Assembly (NCBI GenBank): GCA_903912435.1
Contig: CAIWHI010000376.1
Coordinates: forward strand, 1-7,032
Reading direction: 5' to 3'
DNA: 7,032 bases
Source of the DNA: an uncultured Bacteroidota bacterium
GTDB taxonomy: Bacteria; Bacteroidota; Bacteroidia; Chitinophagales; Chitinophagaceae
In this document: positions 1 to 5,646 of the stretch, piece by piece
Numbering within the stretch: position 1 is the first letter of the stretch
Layout of the letters: each line of letters starts with the position of its first letter
The notes under the pieces: generated by a model
Database searches by the model: none
What the model was told of the DNA's origin: nothing
The model's input: only the letters and a program-made list of their open reading frames with translations
Made by a program: the position numbers and the translations under genes

Positions 1-1054
1 ACATGCTGAATTCGCGCCACTCATCACCGAAAAACTGGCGCACCTTCAAAGATGGTTGCTTGTCCTGCCCCTCCGATTGTATTTTATCTCTCACCTGTAT
101 TTCTGTAAGCTGTTTTAATGTTCCGGTTACTGACTTTTGGGCAAACATCAGCAGGTAACGTGGGGAGGTAAATACATCGTGTACCACGGTGGTATATTCC
201 TTTCGGCAGCTATCCCATCCCCCCATTTGGTTTAGTGGGCTTGTATCAAGCCATAAAAAATCGCTCAGGCTCTGGGGGATCTGATTTTTATAATTGCACA
301 ATTTTAGGTTATTCTTAGGGCAGTTTTCATCCAGATAAATATTAAGGATCCCGGTTTCAGCTAGCTTGGCCACCATAAAGATGTTGCTGCCACGCGAGAA
401 TACAAAGCCATATTTCTTTGCCGCATTCATACCTGATAGTGTAGCCCAGGTTGTAAAACACAATGCTACAAGAATTAGACTGCGTTTCACCAGCAACATT
501 TGTTTTCCTCTAAAGGCATATACAAGCAAAGCAAAAGCAAAGAGTAGGGTAATAAGAAAATGGGAATTATGCATGAAGAGTGCCCCCAAAATGAGCAGTG
601 CATATAGTATTGATAACCTATGACCGGCAGGGGTTGTTATGAAAAGTAGAATGGCCAACAATAATATCCCTGCAAAAACGTCTGGCATAAGGTAGGCCGC
701 TACCCAAGGTGCGCAAGTAAGAGATACAATAGCTAAAACTATTAATAGTAATCGCCTGGTATTAGGAGTCGGGTTTTCACCGGCAGGATTTACATTTTCT
801 ATAAACTTTATTAATAAAAAGCCTAGTAAAAGACATTGAGCAAATACCGGAAACCATAGCGACCGCCAAAGGCTGGTGATACGTAGGTAAATACCATAAA
901 ATGGAGTTCGGTCGGGGGCAAAGTGTGGGTAAATAGCCTGTTGAATATATGCTCCCGTATCGCCCTCGGCAAGCGGAAAACCATTATACAAGGCCACTAC
1001 CATTAAGGCAAACGTGGAACTCAACAATAGGAACAGGAATTGTTTATTATTCAT
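1..1054 (-). CDS. Polytopic membrane protein, possible GT-C type glycosyltransferase (partial, C-terminus off the left edge)
   Basis: The minus strand is open from ATG at 1054 to the window edge, giving 351 codons with no stop. The start is bounded because an in-frame TAA lies directly before the ATG. The protein opens with a hydrophobic segment at about residues 5-23. A loop follows containing EGDTGAYI (30-37) and PDRTPFYG (47-54). At least four more hydrophobic segments follow between about residues 66 and 220, and the visible end is a more polar region with cysteines (DENCPKNNLKLC). An acidic residue in the first outer loop followed by many helices is typical of GT-C fold sugar or mannosyl transferases that use lipid-linked donors in the inner membrane. 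I infer that fold only from this layout and recognise no family-specific signature, so transporter or polymerase roles remain possible. No neighbour helps assign a pathway. A short ORF overlaps its start as ATGA (see findings). Confidence 0.6.
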   Translation of the reverse strand, partial: MNNKQFLFLLLSSTFALMVVALYNGFPLAEGDTGAYIQQAIYPHFAPDRTPFYGIYLRITSLWRSLWFPVFAQCLLLGFLLIKFIENVNPAGENPTPNTRRLLLIVLAIVSLTCAPWVAAYLMPDVFAGILLLAILLFITTPAGHRLSILYALLILGALFMHNSHFLITLLFAFALLVYAFRGKQMLLVKRSLILVALCFTTWATLSGMNAAKKYGFVFSRGSNIFMVAKLAETGILNIYLDENCPKNNLKLCNYKNQIPQSLSDFLWLDTSPLNQMGGWDSCRKEYTTVVHDVFTSPRYLLMFAQKSVTGTLKQLTEIQVRDKIQSEGQDKQPSLKVRQFFGDEWREFSM

Positions 1055-1155
1055 TTACGCCAACGGCTCATAAAAAACCGCATTGGGAATAAAACTACAA
1101 AATAAACGGGATTCCGGCTTTTTCTATTCAATATTTAATGTTATACCTGTTTATG

Positions 1156-1234
1156 CCTATTCTAATATCGAAGCAAGAAAGGAGTAGGATATTATTTTTT
1201 ACGTGAATAGCGGAAGCTACCTTTCTTGAATAGG
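1156..1234. repeat. Split inverted repeat
   Basis: The right arm is CCTTTCTTGAATAGG at 1220-1234. Its exact complement appears on the left in two pieces, CCTATTC at 1156-1162 and CAAGAAAGG at 1174-1182, separated by an 11-base insertion. One extra base in the left pieces overlaps the break, so the pairing is 15-16 base pairs with an 11-base bulge and a loop of 37 bases. It lies about 100 bases upstream of the membrane protein gene on the minus strand, so it would fall in that gene's leader or promoter region. No T-tract follows on either strand, so I do not call it a terminator. Function unknown. Confidence 0.45.
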
Positions 1235-1258
1235 ACTTTATCAACTGTGCAGGCTACT

Positions 1259-1396
1259 ATGGCTAAAACTAACATTGGCTCTTCTGATTTGTTTGGATTG
1301 TTTCCAAAAATATTGTTTCTGTATTATCTCTACGTAATAGGAATGTTAAATAGTGGCTGCAGACCTGTAGAATACAGTAGCAAGCTTGCTTTGTAA
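1259..1396 (+). CDS. Doubtful small ORF, 45 residues, one hydrophobic segment
   Basis: An ATG at 1259 opens a 45-codon frame ending in TAA at 1394-1396. The product begins MAKTNIGSSDLFGLF, then has a hydrophobic stretch (PKILFLYYLYVIGML) followed by NSGCRPVEYSSKLAL. The hydrophobic run followed by a cysteine looks a little like a lipoprotein signal, but the residue at -3 from the cysteine is Asn rather than the usual Leu, and almost nothing follows the cysteine. It could be a small membrane peptide, the remnant of a lipoprotein gene, or chance. No promoter element of the TAnnTTTG type and no clear ribosome site stand in front of it. I recognise no family. Confidence 0.2.
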   Translation: MAKTNIGSSDLFGLFPKILFLYYLYVIGMLNSGCRPVEYSSKLAL

Positions 1397-1565
1397 ACCC
1401 TCAAAAACTTGTTTTGAAAGGGTAGTGGCTGGTACGCCCTTTATCCAGGCTACTATTTTGATAATGATTAGTGTGATGAGCATTGCTTTGAAAATTGTAT
1501 TGGTTATGTATTTTAATTAATTATCGTTCCTGTGTTGCTAATACAATTGCAAACCAGGTGCCACA

Positions 1566-1615
1566 ATGCCAGAAAAGCTGAAACCAGCCACCGGAAAGGG
1601 TTTCAGCTTTGGCAT
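1566..1615. repeat. Strong bulged hairpin (17-bp stem, 13-base loop)
   Basis: Left arm ATGCCA (1566-1571) plus AAGCTGAAACC (1575-1585) pairs perfectly with GGTTTCAGCTTTGGCAT (1599-1615). A 3-base bulge (GAA, 1572-1574) lies in the left arm and 1586-1598 forms the loop. Neither side is followed by a T-tract in the matching direction, so it is not a standard intrinsic terminator. It lies about 140 bases upstream of the secreted repeat protein gene and outside the expected transcript from the promoter at 1699-1730. It may be part of an unannotated RNA, a repeat-family element or a decayed terminator. Confidence 0.55.
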
Positions 1616-1627
1616 GATTACTAATAA

Positions 1628-1701
1628 TTCCATAAAATGGAAATATTCCAAAAATAGGTGGAAAATATGAATTTTGGAATCGCCTAAATTGAATTCAATT
1701 T
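1628..1701. promoter_or_regulatory. Palindrome cluster, candidate operator array
   Basis: Three inverted repeats lie end to end. TTCCAT / ATGGAA occupies 1628-1633 and 1637-1642. ATTCCAAAA / TTTTGGAAT occupies 1645-1653 and 1672-1680. A perfect 16-base palindrome, AAATTGAATTCAATTT, occupies 1686-1701. The half-site TTCCA or its complement TGGAA occurs five times in 52 bases (1628, 1638, 1646, 1659, 1675). The last palindrome overlaps the -33 box of the promoter at 1699-1730 by three bases, a natural place for a repressor or activator. The factor is unknown, and AT-rich DNA forms such palindromes more easily by chance. Confidence 0.4.
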
Positions 1702-1730
1702 GTGATTTCAGGTAGGGTGGCGTAATTTTG
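1699..1730 (+). promoter_or_regulatory. Bacteroidota-type promoter for the secreted repeat protein
   Basis: TTTG at 1699-1702 (-33 box) and TAATTTTG at 1723-1730 (-7 box, consensus TAnnTTTG) are separated by 20 bases, as expected for the primary sigma factor of Bacteroidota. Transcription would start near 1734-1737, leaving a leader of about 16-19 bases before the ATG at 1753. This is the best promoter match in the window. Confidence 0.65.
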
Positions 1731-1752
1731 ATTATTCTACAATACTGAACAA

Positions 1753-2400
1753 ATGAGATACTTTTTGAGCATTTTACTTTTGGCTTTTTCATTGTTGGTG
1801 CAGGCAAAAAACGACCTGTTACGTCAAAAAATTAAGGGATTGGCCAAAACAATTACCGAGATGGAGTATAATGCTGCGGGAGACAGCCTGAAATGGAAAA
1901 CTATAGCCAGGTATAATGATACTGGTAATTTGATTGACTATTGTACTTATTCGGCAAAAGGGGCACTACTATCCAGGGCGGTATACATATATAATGATAC
2001 ATCGGGTAGTTTTATTGAAGAAAGACGGTTTAAAGCAGATAGCAGTCTTATTGTGAAGGTGACTTATGCATTTGATGATAGGGGCAATAAAATTGAAGAA
2101 CACAATTTTGATGTGTCGGGCAAGGAGTTTATGAAGGTGCTTTCTAAGTTTGATATAAAAGGTAATCGCACAGTAAAGGATAGCTACAATGAATTCGGTA
2201 TCCTGTTTTTAAAAGCCAATTCGAAGTTCGACCCACAGGGCCGGGAAATATCAATAAATGAATACGACTCCCACCACGGCCTGAAATTCGAGATAGGTTA
2301 TGAATATACTGCCAGTGATGCAAATGGCAACTGGACCCAGCGCACCACACTTAAAAATGAGGAACCATTTGCTATAACTAAAAGGGAGATTGTGTATTAG
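1753..2400 (+). CDS. Secreted protein with about six 26-residue repeats (RHS/YD-like), function unknown
   Basis: The 215-residue product starts with a clear Sec signal peptide, MRYFLSILLLAFSLLVQA, with likely cleavage after Ala18. The mature part is largely made of 26-residue units beginning with an aromatic-Asp pair and a glycine: YNDTGN at 54, YNDTSG at 80, FDDRGN at 107, FDIKGN at 133, FDPQGR at 159 and a final YTASDANGNW at 185. Many units split into two halves of about 13 residues, each with the pattern [YF][DN]xxG, for example FDVSGK at 119 and YNEFGI at 145. This suggests a row of antiparallel beta hairpins, as in RHS/YD-repeat and MORN-like proteins. Such small repeat proteins are common in Bacteroidota and mostly uncharacterised; binding to a surface, sugar or protein is inference. 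The promoter is at 1699-1730. The gene is monocistronic and converges on the DUF2911 gene. Confidence 0.8.
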   Translation: MRYFLSILLLAFSLLVQAKNDLLRQKIKGLAKTITEMEYNAAGDSLKWKTIARYNDTGNLIDYCTYSAKGALLSRAVYIYNDTSGSFIEERRFKADSSLIVKVTYAFDDRGNKIEEHNFDVSGKEFMKVLSKFDIKGNRTVKDSYNEFGILFLKANSKFDPQGREISINEYDSHHGLKFEIGYEYTASDANGNWTQRTTLKNEEPFAITKREIVY

Positions 2401-2404
2401 ATAA

Positions 2405-2418
2405 GAGTGATTTTACTC
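2405..2418 (+). other. Small hairpin after the repeat protein stop
   Basis: GAGT (2405-2408) and ACTC (2415-2418) can pair across a 6-base loop just after the TAG at 2398-2400. The stem is only four pairs and is followed by A rather than T residues, so it is at most a weak 3' end structure. Confidence 0.2.
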
Positions 2419-2420
2419 AT

Positions 2421-2451
2421 AAAAAATGCCGCCCCTGTTAAGGTGGCGGCA
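2421..2451 (-). terminator. Intrinsic terminator of the DUF2911 gene
   Basis: TGCCGCC (2427-2433) pairs with GGCGGCA (2445-2451). On the minus strand the GC-rich stem is followed directly by a run of six T (complement of 2421-2426), the pattern of an intrinsic terminator. It begins about 25 bases past the stop codon of the minus-strand gene. On the plus strand the stem is followed by A residues, so it would serve the plus-strand repeat protein gene poorly. Confidence 0.75.
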
Positions 2452-2475
2452 AAAAATATTTAAGCTGCGGACTAA

Positions 2476-2985
2476 TTAAAACTGTACCCCAAAGAATACG
2501 CTTTTCTTTTCCCACTCCATTCTTACTCCGTCATTTTCAATCTTAATGGTAAATTGTTCTACAGGTTCAGTCAAATCTTTTGTACCCACCGCGGCATCTA
2601 TTACATTAAACTTCTTATTCTCATCATAACTATAGGCACCCCACTGGCCTAGTTTGCTATTTAATATTAAAATCCACTCAATTTTACCTGGGATGGTAAA
2701 TAAAGTATACGTTCCGGCTTTAAGTGGTCTGCCATTAATAGAGCAGTCCTGGTCGAAGGTAATTTCAGTAGCCTCATCAGCACCTGTGCGCCATACTTTA
2801 CCTAGTTCCACAAGGTTGCCAAAAATAACACGTCCTTTCATATAGGGGCGACCATAGGTGATTTTCATATGGTTACCTGTAATGGTTTCGTGTGGGCTAG
2901 CCCTTTCTTTTTTCTTAGAGTCCTGGGCAAATAAAGAGGTTGCTGCAAACAATGTTATCAGCAAGAATGATAATATTTTTTTCAT
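2476..2985 (-). CDS. Exported DUF2911 family protein
   Basis: I choose ATG at 2985, giving 169 residues, because it yields a typical Bacteroidota signal peptide, MKKILSFLLITLFAATSLFAQ, cleaved near Ala20/Gln21. An upstream in-frame TTG at 3003 would only add six residues. The mature protein carries the hallmark motifs of DUF2911. These are SPHE (30-33), YGRPYMKGRVIFG (44-56), GKVWRTGADEATEI (62-75), then AGTYTLFTIPG and QWGAYSYDE further on. The family is widespread in Bacteroidota, about this length, periplasmic or outer-membrane associated, and its biochemical role is unknown. The C-terminus (FFGVQF) is complete and a terminator follows at 2421-2451. A -7 promoter box lies at 3020-3027. The gene is monocistronic, divergent from the SDR gene, and I see nothing damaged in it. 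Confidence 0.9.
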   Translation of the reverse strand: MKKILSFLLITLFAATSLFAQDSKKKERASPHETITGNHMKITYGRPYMKGRVIFGNLVELGKVWRTGADEATEITFDQDCSINGRPLKAGTYTLFTIPGKIEWILILNSKLGQWGAYSYDENKKFNVIDAAVGTKDLTEPVEQFTIKIENDGVRMEWEKKSVFFGVQF

Positions 2986-3019
2986 GTATACAATTTGGTG
3001 CAAGTTAATCCCTTTGAAT

Positions 3020-3027
3020 CAAATTTA
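3020..3027 (-). promoter_or_regulatory. -7 promoter box of the DUF2911 gene
   Basis: The minus strand reads TAAATTTG here, a full match to TAnnTTTG, about 35 bases before the ATG at 2985. A -33 TTTG at the right distance is not visible, so the call rests on the -7 box alone. Confidence 0.45.
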
Positions 3028-3197
3028 CCTCATCAACATAGATTTATTTTGTCTATGGCATGATTGAATTTGGTTGGTCTTAGATAATCATCCTTAAATG
3101 TGTGGTTCATTTTGCCTCAGCGACTTTAGTACATGGTGCTGTTAATTGCTAATACAAACCCAAACAATTAAGAAATGAAACTTCCAATTGGCCTATT

Positions 3198-3222
3198 GCA
3201 AATGAAATATTCTGCCATTTGC
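3198..3222. repeat. Inverted repeat upstream of the SDR gene
   Basis: GCAAATG (3198-3204) and CATTTGC (3216-3222) are perfect complements with an 11-base spacer. They cover the place where the -33 region of the SDR promoter should be, and no standard TTTG box is present at the expected distance. A dimeric regulator binding here is plausible but not shown. Confidence 0.35.
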
Positions 3223-3232
3223 TTTTAAAAAC

Positions 3233-3240
3233 TAATTTTG
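3233..3240 (+). promoter_or_regulatory. -7 promoter box of the SDR gene, almost leaderless
   Basis: TAATTTTG matches TAnnTTTG exactly and lies only seven bases before the ATG at 3248. Transcription would start at about 3244-3247, so the mRNA would have a leader of zero to a few bases. No good -33 box is visible at 19-21 bases upstream. Confidence 0.5.
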
Positions 3241-3247
3241 TCTCATT

Positions 3248-4036
3248 ATGTTATCACTCAATTTATCGGGCAAGACAGCCTTAATAGGGGGGAGTACACA
3301 GGGAATAGGTTTAGCATCGGCGCAGGAATTAGCTGCCCTGGGTGCAGATTGTGTGCTTATTTCACGAAACGAAGAAAAATTGAAGGCGGCAATTGCTACA
3401 CTTCCACAAGCGGGTTCACAGAAACACACTTACCTGGTGGCCGACTATAGCCAGCCAGAACATGTGGGTGAGGTGGTTGCGGCTTTTTTAACCGGCAACA
3501 ATGTAGATATTCTGGTGAATAACAGTGGTGGCCCTGCAGCCGGACCTGCAAGTAATGCCAAGCCTTCTGAGTTTTTAGCAGCCTTCCAGCAGCATCTTTT
3601 GTGCAATCATATCCTCACAACCCTTGTTATGGAGGGCATGAAGCAAAGAAAATGGGGGCGTATCATTAATATTATTAGCACTTCTGTAAAAATTCCTTTG
3701 AAGGATTTAGGGGTTTCAAATACCATCCGGGGTGCTGTGGCCTCATGGGCTAAGACCATGGCAAATGAGCTTGGTCAGTATGGAATTACTGTAAATAATG
3801 TTTTACCAGGAGCAACTTCTACCGAGCGCCTGGTGAATATCATCAATAATAAGTCGCTTAAAACAGGTAAAAGTAAGGAAGAAATAGAGCATGAAATGAT
3901 GGAAGAGGTGCCGGCAAAAAGGTTCGGACTTCCAGGCGAGATTGCTGCTATGGTTGCCTTCTTAGCCACACCAGCAGCGGCTTACGTGAATGGAACTTCC
4001 ATTCCGGTGGATGGGGGACGCACAGGTAGTATTTAG
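3248..4036 (+). CDS. Atypical SDR-family protein (3-oxoacyl-ACP reductase-like) lacking the catalytic Tyr and Lys
   Basis: The 262-residue product has the full length and fold pattern of a short-chain dehydrogenase/reductase. The start MLSLNLSGKTALIGG fits the family. Residues 14-21 (GGSTQGIG) form the glycine-rich nucleotide loop, and Arg40 after the second strand suggests NADP preference. Asp66 and NNSGG (91-95) match the adenine-site and NNAG motifs. The C-terminal YVNGTSIPVDGGRTGS is classic. The active site is not: Ser144 is kept, but the YxxxK positions hold Ser157 and Arg161, and the usual helix-4 Asn appears to be His116. I recall an SDR subgroup described as beta-ketoacyl reductase-like with an imperfect tetrad, and this protein probably belongs there. 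It could have altered chemistry or act as a non-catalytic binder. It stands alone, with a promoter box at 3233-3240, so no pathway can be read from context. Confidence 0.85.
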   Translation: MLSLNLSGKTALIGGSTQGIGLASAQELAALGADCVLISRNEEKLKAAIATLPQAGSQKHTYLVADYSQPEHVGEVVAAFLTGNNVDILVNNSGGPAAGPASNAKPSEFLAAFQQHLLCNHILTTLVMEGMKQRKWGRIINIISTSVKIPLKDLGVSNTIRGAVASWAKTMANELGQYGITVNNVLPGATSTERLVNIINNKSLKTGKSKEEIEHEMMEEVPAKRFGLPGEIAAMVAFLATPAAAYVNGTSIPVDGGRTGSI

Positions 4037-4286
4037 GGTTTCAGAGCCTTATTGTTACGCTGTATGCACAAAAAACAAACGTATATGTTTATTAAAACAT
4101 AACATTAATATAATATGTGTTAAGTATAATATAGTATCCCTCTATAAGCCTATAGATAAATAGTTGTGAAATTGAATAGAGGCTAACAGGTGATTTTCGT
4201 CAGTAGCCTAAATGATATTACAATTATATTTATAGCAAATATCCGCTGAAAGCCGCGCCAGTACTGAAAAATATTTTTCAAAAAAT
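4037..4286. other. AT-rich intergenic region with short inverted repeats before actA
   Basis: About 250 bases between the SDR gene and actA contain no gene. Visible structures are TATGTTT / AAACATA (4084-4090, 4095-4101), CCTCTAT / ATAGAGG (4139-4145, 4176-4182) and AGGCTA / TAGCCT (4180-4185, 4204-4209). The last two partly overlap and so could be alternatives. I see no clear terminator for the SDR gene. These may be control sites for the act operon, or chance pairs in AT-rich DNA. Confidence 0.4.
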
Positions 4287-4311
4287 GTGTGCAAGTTTTA
4301 CAGATTGTTTG

Positions 4312-4319
4312 TAGTTTTG
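4312..4319 (+). promoter_or_regulatory. -7 promoter box, candidate act operon promoter
   Basis: TAGTTTTG matches TAnnTTTG. An imperfect -33 element, TGTG at 4288-4291, lies exactly 20 bases upstream. Transcription would begin near 4323-4326, inside the longest open frame and upstream of the GTG at 4365. If real, it rules out the GTG at 4287 as the main start of actA. Confidence 0.4.
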
Positions 4320-4364
4320 CCTCCGCTTTTATATAAAGGAAAGTTAATTTTCAAATTTATTCCT

Positions 4365-5645
4365 GTGCCAGAATCATTAAAGCCTCTGTTTAGAATTTGC
4401 TCTCGTAGCGCATTCGCGTTTTTTATTGTTTTGCTTCTATGCAATTTTTCCGCATCTGCCGCGCCAGATGGGAAAGCACTGTTCATGTCAAACTGTGCAT
4501 CTTGTCACAATCCGTTGAAGGATGCGACAGGGCCGGCGTTGAAAGACATCGACAAAACATTCCCTGATAAGGAGTGGGGTCACAAATGGGTGAAAAACTC
4601 ACAGACCCTTGTTGCTGCCGGTGACCCAACTGCGGTTGCTATGTTCAACAAGTTTGGTAAAGTGGTAATGACTCCATTCCCACAGTTGTCAAATGAGGAC
4701 ATCGATGCAATCCTTGCTTATGTCGATGCATATGCACCTCCTGCTGCAGCACAAGCTCCTAGGGGCGGTGAAGAAGCTGCCGGTTCAAACGACAATGGAT
4801 GGATATACTCTATCCTTACTCTTACATTACTTGTATTGGCTGTAATATTATGGCGCGCTAATTCATCACTTCGTCGTGCCGCCAATAGTGTAGAGGGAGT
4901 TCCTAATGAAAAAGAAATCCCAGTTTACAGAAGTAAATTAGTAATAGCTGTTACAGCAATCGTATTGTTCATCCTTGCCGGTTACTGGATAGTAAATGGT
5001 GCCATCAACGAAGGCCGCCAACAAAACTACCAACCATTACAACCTTTATTCTACTCTCATAAAGTACATGCCGGTATCAATCAGGTTAACTGTTTATATT
5101 GTCATGCCGGTGCAGAAAAGAGCCGTCAGGCAATGATTCCTTCTACCAATGTATGTATGAACTGCCACAAGCAAATCAATTCTTACACAGGTGCTGAGTC
5201 TTATGCGCTTAAAACAGCTGAAGGAAAAGAAATCAACGGTACTGAGCAGATACAGTTATTATATAAGTATGCTGGTTGGGATCCTGTAAAGAAAGATTAC
5301 AACCGTGATGCTAAAGGTAATATCATGGCTACCCCAATTCAGTGGGTTAAGATTCACAACTTGCCAGACCACGTATATTTCAACCACGCTCAGCACGTGA
5401 AGGTAGGTAAGGTACAGTGTCAGCGTTGCCACGGTCCTATCCAGGAAATGGATGAAGTTTACCAGTTCGCTCCACTTTCAATGGGCTGGTGTATCAACTG
5501 TCACCGTCAGACAGAAGTACAGTTTGGTGCTAACAATTACTACAGTATTTTTGAAAAATACCATCAGGAGTTGAAAGAAGGCAAACGTACAGGTGTTACT
5601 GAAGCTGAAATGGGTGGTACTGAATGCCAGAAATGTCACTACTAA
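4365..5645 (+). CDS. actA: ActA: multihaem cytochrome c of alternative complex III, with fused monohaem domain
   Basis: The frame is open from GTG at 4287 (452 residues). I prefer GTG at 4365 (426 residues), which gives a neat signal peptide, MPESLKPLFRICSRS then a hydrophobic core ending SASA. Numbering below uses the longer form. Six CxxCH haem motifs are present: C70-H74, C269-H273, C290-H294, C378-H382, C402-H406 and C447-H451. The first belongs to a class I cytochrome c domain (about 60-150) with Met128 as probable sixth ligand. Two membrane helices follow (172-190, 217-240). The last five form the pentahaem ActA domain, with spare histidines (FYSHKVH, FNHAQH) as likely distal ligands. 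In alternative complex III, ActA sits on the periplasmic side and passes electrons from the quinol-oxidising core towards a terminal oxidase. actB follows after 76 bases, supporting the name. Confidence 0.9.
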   Translation: MPESLKPLFRICSRSAFAFFIVLLLCNFSASAAPDGKALFMSNCASCHNPLKDATGPALKDIDKTFPDKEWGHKWVKNSQTLVAAGDPTAVAMFNKFGKVVMTPFPQLSNEDIDAILAYVDAYAPPAAAQAPRGGEEAAGSNDNGWIYSILTLTLLVLAVILWRANSSLRRAANSVEGVPNEKEIPVYRSKLVIAVTAIVLFILAGYWIVNGAINEGRQQNYQPLQPLFYSHKVHAGINQVNCLYCHAGAEKSRQAMIPSTNVCMNCHKQINSYTGAESYALKTAEGKEINGTEQIQLLYKYAGWDPVKKDYNRDAKGNIMATPIQWVKIHNLPDHVYFNHAQHVKVGKVQCQRCHGPIQEMDEVYQFAPLSMGWCINCHRQTEVQFGANNYYSIFEKYHQELKEGKRTGVTEAEMGGTECQKCHY

Positions 5646-5646
5646 T

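Larger units (their letters stand above)
1055..1752. other. Gene-poor intergenic region with repeats and palindromes
   Basis: About 700 bases separate two divergently transcribed genes. I find no convincing protein gene, tRNA or rRNA here. The stretch holds one marginal 45-residue ORF (1259-1396), a split inverted repeat (1156-1182 against 1220-1234), an 11-base direct repeat (CAGGCTACTAT at 1250 and 1446) and a 9-base direct repeat (TAGTGGCTG at 1351 and 1423). It also holds a bulged hairpin (1566-1615) and a cluster of palindromes from 1628 to 1701 leading into a promoter. The size and structure suggest a regulatory or decayed region, or an unrecognised small RNA. Confidence 0.6.

Noticed and set aside
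366..623. An 85-codon plus-strand frame
   Set aside because: It is antisense to the membrane protein frame, which is open for 351 codons with clear transmembrane segments.
1398..1422. A hairpin after the small ORF (CCCTCAAAA ... TTTTGAAAGGG)
   Set aside because: The stem needs mismatches and has no T-tract after it, so it is too weak to call a terminator.
1538..1807. An 89-codon open frame on the minus strand
   Set aside because: It overlaps the promoter and signal peptide of the well-supported gene at 1753 on the other strand, crosses the palindromes, and its product shows no recognisable domain.
2421..2456. The GC-rich hairpin as a bidirectional terminator
   Set aside because: On the plus strand the stem is followed by A residues instead of T, so only the minus-strand reading fits an intrinsic terminator.
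3238..3450. A 70-codon plus-strand frame overlapping the SDR start
   Set aside because: It lies in another frame of the SDR gene, whose N-terminal nucleotide-binding motif is unmistakable.
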